DNA of 33,714 bases. Origin: Phytophthora quininea (taxonomy: Eukaryota; Oomycota; Peronosporomycetes; Peronosporales; Peronosporaceae). This document shows, one piece after another, positions 9,394-20,842 of this stretch. How positions within the stretch are numbered: the stretch's first letter is position 1; the number at the start of each line of letters is the position of its first letter. The position numbers were made by a program, and so were the translations under genes. Below the pieces are notes generated by a model. That model searched no databases. It was given only the letters and a program-made list of their open reading frames with translations, and was not told the DNA's origin. The stretch spans positions 1-33,714 of the forward strand of contig JAAVTG010000401.1 in NCBI GenBank assembly GCA_011947345.1. Direction: 5' to 3'.

Positions 9394-11911
9394 ATGGCGG
9401 ACACGGCCACCGACAACCAACCGGAGCCGCAGCCGGACACGGCCGCCGACAACTTTGGCGACCTGCTGGCGCAGCTGCTGCAGTCGCTGCCGCAGGACGC
9501 GTCGCGGCTCTTCCTGGCGTCGCTCAGCGGACTCTCCCCAGGCGAGAGCGGCGAGCTCTGTCGCTACGTGGACCAGCTGCGCGACGAGAAGCAGTTCCGC
9601 GTGATCAAGGCCATGGCCGAGTCCACGGTGGACGGCAAGAAGAAGTTCATCCTGAACCTGCGCAAGAAGTTCGAGGTGCAGCAGCAGCAGCTGGCCGAGG
9701 TGCAGGCCCAGGAGGAGCAGAACATGGAGTCGCATCTCAAGCGCAAGCAGGCGCTCAACGGTGGGTGCTATGGCAGGGCGGTTCTGGCATTGGACGTCTC
9801 TAACCTGGGTGATCAAAATGCTGTTTTTCGATCTTTTTGTTGCAGCGGCCAGTCGCGTCAAGATGCTCAACGGGGAGCCAACAAGTTCCACTCGTTCAAC
9901 GCGGCAGTGGGTCCTGACGGGTATGTGAATGAGCTCTTGTGCATCACGTCTCGGTACAGTTTTCGCTCACCAGTTCTTGTGCTGTATTGTTGACAGCAAG
10001 GAAACCAACGGACACAAACTTGCAGCACAGCACCTGGCCGGCATGCCGAATGCCGATGGTACGGTGGTTGGTCGTTCGCTGTCCTCGTCTTCTGTGGTGA
10101 TTTCCAAAGAAGACATTTCGGATGTTGGGCGTTTGCTGAGCAACTCGCACATCACCGACTCGGAGATGAACTTGCGGGAGCTCGAGATCAGCAAGAAGGG
10201 GTTCACGCCGAGCAACAAGAACAGTATCTCGCTAAGCCAGGATGATGACGTGTCTGCTGCGAAGCGCGACCGCCCGCAGAGCAGCCGCGTATTGGTGGAA
10301 GGCGAACAGAAGCCGTCGCAGCGAACCCGATCCGACGCTGGCACCCCTGTATCCGCAAAGGGAGAGAATGCTGAGAACTCGAACGGCAACAGTGATCCAG
10401 TGGAGGACCCTGAGGCTCCGACGACCAAGCGTTGGACCAAGAGCCAGGATGCTGCACTACGGGAAAGCGTGCGCATTCACGGCGAGAAAAACTGGAAAGC
10501 TATTGCCGAGCTGGTCCCGGACGCAATCACGCACAATGCTTGCAGCGGTGGCGGAAAGTGCTGAAGCCAGGACTTGTCAAGGGCCACTGGTCGTTTGAAG
10601 AAGACCAAGTGCTGGAATACCTGGTCACGCAAGGCTGCAACAACTGGGGCCAGATCGCCGAGCGCATCCCAGGACGTACACCGAAGCAGTGCCGCGAGCG
10701 ATGGAAAAACCACTTGGACCCGGCCATTAACAAGGGTCCTTACACTGAAGAGGAAGACTCGGTCATTCTCACGGCACAGGCGCGGCTCGGCAACAAGTGG
10801 TCGCAGATTGCACAGCTCCTCAAGGGGCGAACAGAGGATTCGGTTAAGATTCGATGGAAATCGCTAAAGCAGAACCCGAGCAAGGCCGCGGCATCGCACG
10901 CACAACACAAGAAAAACCAGCAGCAAGCCCAGGCCGCAGCGGCCCAGCAGGCAGCCATAGGATACAACAACCCCGTGCTCATGCGGCAGCGGCAGATGCA
11001 GCTATTGCAGCAACAGCAGCACTTGCAGGCACACAACTCGGAAGCGGTGCAGCAGCTTGAACAGCAGCAGCAAATGCAGCAGATGCGTCTCCACGAGAAA
11101 ATGATGCAGCAGCAGCAGGCGCAGATGCAACAGGGTCAGCACATGAGCCATGTAGCTATGCTCACGAATGATCTGAAGGCCGAGCCATACCAGCAGCAGA
11201 GTCGCGGAGTAATGGTGGGCAATTCTCCTGTTGCGGACCCGAACATGTACGCTGCTGCTGCCTATGCCCAGCAGTCTTACGGCGCACCGCAATATGAGGG
11301 TCAGGAGTATGTTCCCGGTTACGACCCGCGGTACTACGAGCGGCAGACGTCCACTGGCGGTGCTAGCCAGCAAGGTGCGTCCCCCGCATCAAGGCGATCA
11401 GCAACAGCAGCAGCAAAATGGCGAGTGGCTCCAGGCTGCAGGTAGCGGTGAGATTGTCCAGGATGGAATGCCACGAATAGGCGAAACTCAGCAGGAGCAA
11501 CAGCCCCAGCAGCCTCAGCAGCCCGGCGCGAATGGCGCAGGCATGTGGGACCCATACCCGCGGCAGGATTCGTCCCAGTTGAGTCCGCTGAGCCTGCAGG
11601 TGAGTGAATTTCTTTTCTAAGAGAGCTGCCCGCTGCGGGGCGATCGCCATTGGCCGGAGGATGAAAAATTACACGGACGGCAGTGAGTTGGTCGTTCGGG
11701 CGCGGCATGGCATCGTTGTCGGGAGTGGATTGAATTTTAAGTTGGTTGCTGATTTGCGTCGGCGTGTTAGGCGTTGTTGCAAGACCCCGCGCGGGCCGGC
11801 GTCTTGGACTCGACCTTTTACCAGCAGCAACAAGCTGAGACGGTGACGTACAATATGGGCACGCCAGGCTTCGGCGAGGCGCCGTCCATGGCGTTCCCGC
11901 ATACTCTGTAG
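9394..11911 (+). CDS. R1R2R3 Myb transcription factor, Gln-rich C-terminal half
   Basis: A nuclear DNA-binding regulator. Exons: 9394-9760, 9846-9920, 9997-11599, 11771-11911, with GT-AG introns of 85, 76 and 171 bp. About 728 residues. Three Myb repeats are seen in the middle. R1 is KRWTKSQDAALRESVRIHG, ending QCLQRWRKVLKPGLVK. R2 is GHWSFEEDQVLEYLV, ending QCRERWKNHLDPAINK. R3 is GPYTEEEDSVILTAQARLG, ending SVKIRWKSLKQN, with Tyr in place of its first Trp. A long Gln-rich, Met-rich region follows. The last exon encodes ALLQDPARAGVLDS to MAFPHTL. Three breaks are needed: a missing G at 9872-9875, a missing base at about 10521-10540 inside R1, and an extra C in 11381-11385. The intron phases agree only if the first is repaired, which supports an assembly error. 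Its targets are unknown. Confidence 0.88.
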
Positions 11912-12204
11912 CTGGCCTCCATCTCTGTTTTAATGTATAAAAAGTATTCAATCATGGCGAAGGGCACTCACTTGCTGTAGCTGAAGATCGCAGCCAAGCA
12001 CACACATGTCCATCAGCAAGCAGCGTGCAATGCTCCGGTGCATGAAGCCATAAGTTGGCCGTCGGCTGTTTGGGTGTGTTACGGCATGTCACCAAAATAT
12101 GGGTATCGCGTACCCAGTTTTCACGCTCTATAGAAATCCCTTGCCGCCTGGAACTCAACATCAGAAGAACACCTCGCCCCAAACGTCCTTTACTTCTCTC
12201 GCTG

Positions 12205-13660
12205 ATGGCGGACGCGCAGACGCTGGACCTGTTCGACGGGCTGCCGCTGGACTACAACTTCCTGGACCACGGGGATGCGGCACCCGACAGCGGCGGAAAC
12301 GCGTCCAACGGCGCGCCCAGCAGCGGCTTCGTGGCGCCCGACGACCAAATGCTGCTGGACAGCGACGTGCCCGGCTCGTCCCCGACCAACATGATGGGGC
12401 CCCAGGCCAACGGAGAGAAGGACGACCTGCTAACACCCCTCAACTTCTCCTTCAACACTAACGCCGCGGCCGGCGGCGGCCCGTGTACCGCGTTGCGCCG
12501 CAGCACAAGCACAAGCGCGTGCGCTCCAACCCAGACGTGCTGCAGGGCTTCGGCGTGGCCAACATGGCGCCCAGCGTCATTACACCGCCGGTTATGAGCG
12601 CCAACGGAATGGGGTACCCGCAGCAGCACAGCCTGATGCCGATAAGACCCGTACAAGTGGAGCGTCCGACCAACCCCGTCGGATTTGCGCTACCAGTAGC
12701 CTCTCAGGGCCAGCAGGAGTCCTTCCAGGAAATGGACGAGTTCTTGAAGGAATTATCGTGGTCGGAAATCACGCCGGACCAGCAGCAGCAGCAGATGGCC
12801 AATGCAGCGATGAACGGAGCGAACGGGGCGTCCGGGGATCGTCGCCGGTGGAGTACCATTCCCAGCGCGTCCAGGAAGGCCTCAATGAGCTCAAGATGAA
12901 GCGGAAGAGGCCAGTGTCTCATCACACGCGCAACCACTCCAACCCCGTGGAGCTGCTGTACAATCTGGACCAAGTCCGTGTCTTGGCCCAGCAGACCAAG
13001 CAGCAACAGCAACAACAGCAGCAGCAGAACATGAACCCGAACCAGGGCTATCCCAACCCGTTCGCGAGTTTTCAACAAGACCCGACCGTCTTCCCGGCGC
13101 CGCCGCAGCCAAATATGCAGCAATTCCAGTTTCAGGTACCGCCGCAGATTGCGAGCGGGGCGGCCCACTCGCTCCACGCCCGGCGTTCTTCCCTTGGCAG
13201 CAACCTGCCGCCTCGTGCTGCAGCGCGCCGGCGTGGTGCGAACCGCTCGTCCGGCCTATCGATGGATATGTCGCAGATGAACCTAGGCTTCCTGTCCGTC
13301 CCCGAGGAACCGAGTGCAGTCGATCTGAACACGCACCGTTCTCCGCCGCGTCGAAGTGCGAGCACCCATGCCGCTCCGTCTAGCAAGAAAGATGACGCGA
13401 GCCGGAAGCTGTACAAGTGCGGTCGCTGCGGACAGCCCAAGGTGGGGCACATTTGCACAATGCCCGATCAGCGCAACAACTGGACCCAGGTGGACCTGGA
13501 GGTGACCAAGGGGCTGAAGGTCATGCGCGTGAACTGCCACATCATGCCGGTGAAGAGCAAGTGGGTCTCGCAGTGCGACGACCACGAGCCGCCGCAGCTC
13601 CCGCAAAAGGCCGAGGTCAAGAGCGAGGAAGAAGTCGAAGCAGAGCCGCTGGGGTTGTAA
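12205..13660 (+). CDS. Gln-rich putative nuclear protein with a C-terminal CCHC zinc knuckle
   Basis: I do not recognise the family by name. About 485 residues. Seen: an acidic, hydrophobic N terminus (LDLFDGLPLDYNFLDHGD) of the kind found in activation domains, a second such patch (FLKELSWSEITPD, about residue 180), a basic stretch (HKHKRVRSNP), polyglutamine near residue 270, and near residue 400 a knuckle YKCGRCGQPKVGHIC with spacing C-x2-C-x6-H-x-C. It then reads TQVDLEVTKGLKVMRVNCHI. Together this suggests a transcriptional or RNA-associated regulator; that is inference. Two single-base deficits: in C3 12480-12482 and in G4 12834-12837. It starts 293 bp after the Myb gene on the same strand. 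The start at 12205 is the first ATG of the acidic frame; the in-frame region upstream lacks protein character. Confidence 0.72.
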
Positions 13661-14510
13661 GCAAGCTGGACGCAGTCATCGAACGCACGCCGCCAATGGC
13701 GAAACCCCACGTGAGTATGAACGTTTGTCAAATGAAAAAGCGGAAGGGCTTACACAGTAAATGCATGGATACACACAAACAGTTGATCAAAAAGAGGTCT
13801 GCAGGCAGTAGTTGCTGTTGCAGTCGCTGCTGGCGCTTCTTACTTGCTCTCTGCGCGCCATTTCAAATGCCAAACTCGGCGTACGTTCGTGGAGGGCTGG
13901 AAAGATGGGGGGTCTCAACTTGACACTCGAGGCGAAGTTTGCGGCAAACCAAGTCGGCGAACCACGCCGGCTGGGTCCCAGGAAGCCCCGCCGTCATCCG
14001 CCCCTATTTGCACACGCCGAATGAGTTGAGACCTGCCCCAGCTCTCCTGGCGGACCATGTCAATCTTTGAAGCGACCTTGCTCTCTACGGTGGCGTGACA
14101 GCAATCCAGGACTGCAATCAAGCGGACAAGTTTCGAGCAGCCGTGTTTCCAGCGTGCACTAGCTTCCATCACAGGAAGCTCCTGTCTTGCGTTGGAATTC
14201 ATGCGCTGCAGTGCGTGCTTTGGAGTGCTTCTTGCAGCAGTCTGCACCCACGCTTGATAGTCAGAAGGCATCAAGTCAGACATGTCATGTCAGTTGATCA
14301 TACAGTAGAAGTTTCCCTTTCCAAATCCGTTTTCCAATATTCCACGACTTTTACTAAGTCAAGTTGTTTCTATACAACACCGTTTCTAAACAACGATATC
14401 GATCATCGCATTTTAGTCTCCGCTGGCAAAAACAGGCTGGTCGTCCGGCTCATACTCCGCCAGATGTTGCCTTGCCAGGAACTGGCGTCCGCGGCATCAG
14501 CGGCCTCCCG
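13661..14510. other. Intergenic region
   Basis: Only unsupported open frames are present, for example 13915-14283 on the minus strand. It includes a local AT-rich stretch near 14290-14410. No feature called. Confidence 0.4.
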
Positions 14511-14528
14511 CCATTGCACCAACTTACC
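14511..14528 (+). promoter_or_regulatory. Possible Inr+FPR of the receptor-like kinase gene
   Basis: CCATTGCACCAACTTACC has an Initiator-like CCATTGC and an FPR-like CAACTTACC. The predicted start at 14513 would give a 63-nt leader. Confidence 0.4.
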
Positions 14529-14575
14529 TGAGCATGGGCCTGAGGCGGCGACGCAGACGCAGTAGCTGTCTGGCC

Positions 14576-16680
14576 ATGGCGTCTCTGCTGGCCGCAGTTC
14601 CAGCCTCCGCGCTCAAGTGCGCGGCCTCCTGTTCGTCCCCGTATGTCAGCTCTCTTCGAATGGACCCTTTCAGGACTGCCTCGACGCTGCCAACACAAGC
14701 GAGTGGCTCGTAGCACTGGACAGCGCCAAAAGCTTCATCTGCGGAGACTTAGGGTTGCCTCCTCAAGTCAAGACGCTGACGCTGCAAGGAGACAAGACGC
14801 ACGTGCAGTTCACAGACGACAGCCGCGTGGCCGGCGAGAGTCTCACGTCGCTGCTATTTATTGGACTGGACCTGGCCAACGACTCGCTTCCGGCGCTGCC
14901 GGACTCTTTAGCCCAGCTGCAGATCGTGGACAGTGTGATGTCGACGCTTCCTGTATTGAGATTATCGCAGCTACCGAAGCTGGAGAGCGTTGTCGTAACG
15001 GAGAGCAGGCTGACAGGGAAGCTGGCGGAGCTGAGCGAGCGGCAGATTGCGGTGATCAACCCCGACTGACGGTGACGGTCTCAAATGAGCAGAATAACGA
15101 GTTACTGCTGGATGGGACAGAATGCACGGAGACTAACGGTGGACGCGTGAAGACTTTCGGTGATCTGCCCGTGTGTGTTGTCCCCGACGACGCTGCAATA
15201 GCTCGACGGTTGCAAACATCAGCTGGGTCAGGGTCTGATGAAAGTCAAACAGAAACTAGCAGCGCTTCCATGGATGGGTCAGGTTCTGCTGCAACGCATG
15301 ACACGTCCACGCTCGTGTTATTGAGCATGGGGCTGCCGTTCATCTACTTCCTGTACAAGCTAGCACTGTTCGTGTTCTTCATGAAAAGGTGGCCACAAGA
15401 CCGTCAAACGAACGGCGACACACACACAGCCATCAACAGCACCAAGGACATGAACGTCGGCCCCCACACGACAGCGAAGCAGACCGCCCCACTGCCAACG
15501 CCTCAAGCACATCGCCACCGTCGACCCCCACGCCGCGCGCACATCGGAGGCAAGACAAGAAGCATTTCAGCAGCAACAACGCTGGTTTTTGGGTGGACGA
15601 GGAGCTCCAATCGTGGCGTCTAGACTTCCAGCGCGTCAAACTGCTCAAGTCTCTCACATTGTCTACAAACGAAAAGCGACAGACACTGCGGAAGCAGAGT
15701 GTGACGAGCGAGCAGAACCCCGAGAGATTTGGTTGGCATCGTACGCGTCCAGCGATAAATCGACGGTACCCGTCTCGCCTGGTGGAGGCACCACAGATTC
15801 TTTGGTGGTTGTCAAGTTTTTACCTCCCAAGGACGGTCAGTCTCTACGGTCATCGATCAGTGGGAATGGTGGCGGCAGCGGGAGGGATAAACTCAAGAGC
15901 GAGATGAAGCGACAAGCCGTGTTCTCGCACCCGCAGGTGGTCGCTTTTATCGGCGTTGCCTGGTCACGCGAAACCCACCTCGTTGCCGTCGCGGAGTACA
16001 TGCCACAGGGCGACCTCAGGCAATGGCTCCACCGCACAGCCAAACGACAAGCAGGGAAGTGGACCGTTTTGAAGCTCCAAATGCTTGTTGACGTGACTAG
16101 AGCCCTGCGGTATCTGCATTCGATGCAGCCGCGACTGGTCCATGGCAACTGCAATTCCCGAAATGTGCTGCTCAGTAAATCGCTTCGTGCCAAGTTGAGT
16201 GATTTTGGCATGGAGAGTCGATCAGGAGGGATCACCGAGGAAGACTTGCTGTCCTACAGTGCAGTTGGGTCGGGGCGATGGATCTCTCCTGAAGCGCTTC
16301 TTGGCCGCGAGACCAGCCCCACATACCCGGATGCAACCGACGTGTATTCTCTGGGGATCTTGATCGCTGAGGTGGATTCGCACGAGCTACCATTCTCAGA
16401 TTTGATGCAGGCGAACCGCTCGGCGGTGCCCGAGACGGACATTCTACAGCTCATTGCTAAGGGTGCGCTGTCCCCTACGTTATCTCCGTCGTGCCCGAAG
16501 AGCATTGTGAAACTCGTGAACGCGTGCACCAGCTACAACCCCAAATACCGCCCGAGCAGCACGCAGGCACAGCAAGATTTATTGCGCATTCTGGAAGACT
16601 TTCGGGCGTATGAGAACAAAACGTCCGTGACGATCTCTGTCGGCGCTCCACGCTCAAACCCGCCATCGAATTTGGTATGA
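14576..16680 (+). CDS. Receptor-like protein with LRR-like ectodomain, one membrane span and a tyrosine-kinase-like pseudokinase domain
   Basis: Expected at the plasma membrane. About 702 residues. In order: a signal peptide (MASLLAAVPASALKCAASC), a Cys-bounded, Leu-rich ectodomain (SLTSLLFIGLDLANDSLPAL, LPKLESVVVTESRLTGKL; residues about 50-160), a Ser/Thr-rich stalk, a membrane segment (LVLLSMGLPFIYFLYKLALF, near residue 250), a Pro-rich linker and a kinase-like domain from about residue 360. Kinase features: VVVKFLPP holds the usual Lys, and DFG and SPE are present. But the catalytic loop reads HGNCNSRN in place of HRDxKxxN, losing the Asp base and its Lys, and the Gly-rich loop is not recognisable. 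Four C runs (14637-14640, 15060-15063, 15461-15465, 15718-15721) each appear one base short; the adjoining protein is coherent. It may signal as a pseudokinase partner. Confidence 0.8.
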
Positions 16681-18197
16681 GGCTGGTTTTAATGCGTTTG
16701 GTAAGCGCCATATAATAAAAGCAGTGGTGATGTGCAGCTTTATTGTAGCCTTTGAATGTCAAAGTGAAAGCCAAGCGGTGAAAATAGGTGTTCATCATGA
16801 CGACCACCAAAGAGACATCTTCGAGGCTGTCAAGGGAAAACTGTGTGGGCCGCGTGTGCGATTTTATCCCATGGCAAGCTTAGCAACAAGACCCTGCCAC
16901 TAACCACAGACCCCCATGGATGTCCAGGAGCAATAACGGCCAACGGCATGCCGGAAACCCCTTATCCATCCTATTGTCTGCACAACCTTGTGTATTCTGT
17001 GGCGCATCAAATGCGTATGTAGCCAGCGATATCCGCCCCCACGGACGGGTATGAGGCTCATTCTGTGAGCTGCATGGACGGAGAGCCCAGCGAGGCGTGC
17101 AGACAGCTAAGCCGTGAAGGAGTGTAGTTAAAGTGAAATCTTCAGTAAAAGATCCCTTTCCGTCATCAAGTGATACCCAAGCGCATTCGACCCGCAACGG
17201 AAAAGCTACTCGATCGACGGTTATCCTGTAGGCGGCGTCGCCATTGCCCACTATGCGAAACAACTGTTGTGTCCTTCCAGCGCTGATCGATCCCCAACGC
17301 TGCGACTTCGGCGGGGTTCCCTCGTAAAGCGCGCGCTTTACACAGTCGCCTTTGAGCTGCGCAGACAATCAATCGAGCGAGCCACGGAAACCGTTATACC
17401 GAAACGTGCCCATCCGAATAAGATCGCGAAAACCGCTTCGGTGATCGTCATCAAGTACGTACTGCTGTGGTGTGCCGACGTTCGACCAAGAAGAGCATTT
17501 TAGCCTACACGGCAATTATATCTCCACTCCTTCGGCAGCAACACGAACGATTCGCGTTGTATGGTTGCCCCGCGGATCCAAGCGGAAAAAGCGAGCGTCA
17601 GCCTTCGTGTCGGGATGGCACCCAGTCAAACTAGCGAAAGATCGCGTGTGACAGTAACTTCATGCCAGCTACACTGCAAAAGACTCGCAGCCAGCACTTT
17701 TGATCCTTCCTGGTAGATATAGCGCCGACCTAGCAAGAAGCTCGCTGCTGCAGCAAGAGCAAGGGGAACGCATGGAGCGAGCTCGCGTGTCCACCGAAAG
17801 GGTACGTCGAACAACAGGAGAACCACGCCAGTATCTGACGCGAGCCGAGTCGAAGGATAGCGCGGTCCGGCAGCGAGTCGACCTTTGCGAAAGCCGCGGA
17901 ACACACCGCACACTCATCGGCCTGTGCTGCTGGCAACGCAGCGGACGTTATTCGCAAGCAGGCAGCAAGGCGGAAACGCCCCCAGAGGTTAGCACGACGC
18001 CCCGCGCAGTTCTCTGGCGCCAACAAAGCCACGCAATCTTGAAGTTGTCACGCGACCAGTCCGGACTCTGGCTAGCCAGCGTCCCCAATATCAGAAAGCG
18101 AGTCGGCCGTGGCGAAACGACCAACCGCCTCGCACGCTTTCCCACTGCAGCCTTCGCGGAAGTTACCGATGCAAAACTCCATGCCATCGAGACGCCA
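16681..18197. other. Long intergenic region (1.5 kb)
   Basis: The longest open frame (16880-17368, minus strand, 162 codons) has no recognisable domain, and similar chance frames are common at this GC content. No RNA gene or clear repeat was seen. Confidence 0.4.
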
Positions 18198-18216
18198 GCT
18201 CACTGCCGAGTTTGCG
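18198..18216 (+). promoter_or_regulatory. Inr+FPR core promoter of the CAP-Gly gene
   Basis: GCTCACTGCCGAGTTTGCG matches the Initiator (GCTCACTGCC) and FPR (AGTTTGC) closely. The predicted start at 18202 gives a 28-nt leader to the ATG at 18230. Confidence 0.65.
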
Positions 18217-18229
18217 CCGCAGAGAGCAG

Positions 18230-19095
18230 ATGCTCGTGAGCAACAACGACGACGAGGCCAACGCTGGCGATGATCACGTTGAAGTTGGAGTGAAGAGTCA
18301 TTGGGCGCGCGACGCGGTCCACGGCCTCGCGCTGAGCCCCAAGCACCCACTAGCGCACGAGCTGACGGCCATGCTGCGGCCCGAGCAGTCGGCATTGTGC
18401 TACGAGGACGACGAGGTGCCCATGCTCGAGAGCAACCGGCCGTCCTGCGTGACTCCGCCGGGGCCCATTCTGGTGGCGGCCTCGACGGTGGACGAGCCGG
18501 TGGACCGACTGAGCGACACGGTGCCCGAAGGAGAGCTGCACGTGTGGGTCTACGAGGCGCGACAGCTCTCGGCGCCGTGGCCCATGACCGACGCCGTCTA
18601 CGACCGGGACGGACTTCGTGTGCGCTGCACGCTGCTTGGCGCAGTGCAGGAGTCGCCATGCAACACCGGCGGCAACAGGACCAATCCGGTGTGGCGTTCG
18701 ATGCAGGACGACGCTAGAGACGGCAAAGGTGGCCACTTTGCTTGGGCGGTGGGCCAGCCTGAAGAGACTTGCGGCGATGAATCTAAAGCCGGCGTGGAAG
18801 CCAGCGAGTGCAAGCTGGAGATCGAGGTGGTCTGCGGCGACAGAGTCGTTGCAACGGCTAGTGTGGCGCTGGAGGATTTGCTGCTCTCGTCCAAGGCGCG
18901 TGCGTTCGAGGAGGACAGCAAGGACGGCAGCGGCGACAAGGTTATTCGCCTCAGTCCGCACTGGCTGCCGCTGGCAGGCAACAACGCCGGTCTGCTGCAG
19001 ATTTCGCTCGAATTCGTCCCCGTCCCGCCGCACGCCGACGCTTTCCCGGTCTCAAGATCTTCTAATAACGAACACCGCGATTCCGAGCTGACGGA

Positions 19096-19130
<35 letters not shown>

Positions 19131-20704
19131 ATGTCGAGGAATCAAACGACGAGTTCATAGCTCGCATGGCAGAGCGACAGCGACAGCGCAAAGCTCGCTT
19201 CGAGCCTCGTGACCTTGTGGATGCGTGTCGAGCGGTCCCCTGGCTCGACCAGCGAGACGACATGCCGCAGCAGGACGACGACGACGACAGGGTGATCGTG
19301 ACAAGAAGCGGCGGTGTCACCATGTACATTCCAACGCAGGCTGGGAACTCACCGCCGAGACCGGTTTCTCAGCACGTACCTGAACGCAAGTCGAAGCCGC
19401 GAGCGAGTAAATCGTCGTTTGGACTTCGCTCTGGCGGAGAGCAGGAGCAGCTGATGGACAAGCAGCTCTGGGACTTGTACTACTTCGGTATCTCCAACAA
19501 GCCACCGGAGGACAACCAGAACGACTCAGACTTAGCAGGCAAAACAAGGACAAGAACGACAGACTTGTCCACGATGTTTTCTGAGATCTCGCGCAGCTCC
19601 GACGCCTCGATCTTCAGTCGTCAGGACAGCACTTGTGCTAGCGACGTCTTGGCCTACAACGAGCTGATTCAAGACATGGAAAACGCCATGAAATCCATGA
19701 AGGAAACGCCACCGACATCCACTCCCACCTCCAATCAAGAAGAAGGCAGGACCGACGATCAAACCAAGCAAGAGAAGGAGAAAACCAAGAATCCGTCGCC
19801 TAAACTTCATCTCAAGCTCCGGAGAATGAGTTTGAGGCAGCCTCTTGACCGTCTTCAGTCTCTCTGGCACGAAGCAAAAGCTCGGGCAAGTAGCAGCAGT
19901 AATGCAAGCAATCGAAGCAGCGGGAGTATTGGGAGTGACTCGTGCTCCAGCGATCAAAATCCACACGACAGCAATGCTAGTCCAGTAGCAATGCGGTCAC
20001 AACGCAAGTCTCCTTCTCGTTCGAAAGGAGGAAACGTTGCGTCGCTGAATCCTCAGAGTTTGCCACGGCCAATGTCATATCAGCGCTCAACCTCGCGAGA
20101 CCAAGCCATTGGATCAGTCGAGCGAGCGCGAATTGCTGCGATGGCAGGACCACGGCGTCGGTCTTTACCGGTTAATAGTTTCTCAGCACAACACAGGAGG
20201 GAAATGTTGGAACAACAACTGCAGCGATCGAAGCGTGCACTAAGACAACAAGCCGATATCCAGCCTTCTCTCTTGGAAAGCGTAGACCCGCCGTTAGTTA
20301 GTCGCGAGAGAAGCGAGTCGCTCCATTCTCTCACTGATGTGTATCTCCCGAAGACTGGCAACCTGCAAGACGTTCAAGTTACGGCTTCTCCGAAAACGAC
20401 CGACTCAAGTTCTCCAGAAACCCCTGCCAAGCGCTCTACCGTTCGCCGTCACTCTGGGAGCAACGTCGTGTATATCAACGGCACTCCTCTCTGTGTTGGC
20501 AAATTCATCAACGTCGGCACAGTGCCGGGCGTGGTGCGATACATTGGCACGACACGGTTCGCGACAGGAACTTGGGTGGGCATTGAGTTGTGCGAAAAGA
20601 AGGGGAAAAACAGCGGCACTGTCGATGGCGAGAAGTACTTTAGCTGCGCACCCAACCACGGTATTTTCATCCGTGCCAGTCGACTGGACCTCTCCGTGCA
20701 GTAA
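18230..20704 (+). CDS. C2-like and CAP-Gly domain protein, probable microtubule-associated factor
   Basis: 824 residues, one exon, no frame break. A C2-like N-terminal domain spans residues about 100-275 (ELHVWVYEARQLSAP, NPVWRSM, CKLEIEVVCGDRVVATASVA, GLLQISLEF). Next come a run of 13 Asp near residue 290, a charged helix (FIARMAERQRQRKARFEPRD), and a long Ser/Arg/Lys-rich disordered stretch. The protein ends with a CAP-Gly domain (residues about 750-822): GTVPGVVRYIGTTRFATG, TWVGIELCEKKGKNSGTVDG, YFSCAPNHGIFIRASRL. CAP-Gly domains bind the C-terminal EEY/F motifs of tubulin and end-binding proteins through the GKNDG loop; here it is GKNSG, so binding may be altered. C2 domains often bind membranes, so a membrane-microtubule linker is a reasonable inference. 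The first ATG of the frame (18230) is used. It is convergent with the EF-hand-like gene, 138 bp between stops. Confidence 0.88.
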
Positions 20705-20842
20705 ATCTACAGCCTCCCGAGCGGCTTTATAATGTTGCTGGTGCGATAGGAAGCACTGGCAGCAGTGTTCGTTCGATCAAAGCAATTTATTTTATAAGAC
20801 AGAGCACCTCTATCGAGTAAAAACAATATGCTGAAAGGTACC

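Noticed and set aside
14637..15721. Programmed frameshifting or RNA editing at C runs in the receptor-like gene
   Set aside because: The same one-base deficits occur in unrelated genes and in transposons across the window, which points to sequence error.
16880..17368. Open frame of 162 codons in a long intergenic region
   Set aside because: No known domain, and it has no core promoter that I could find.
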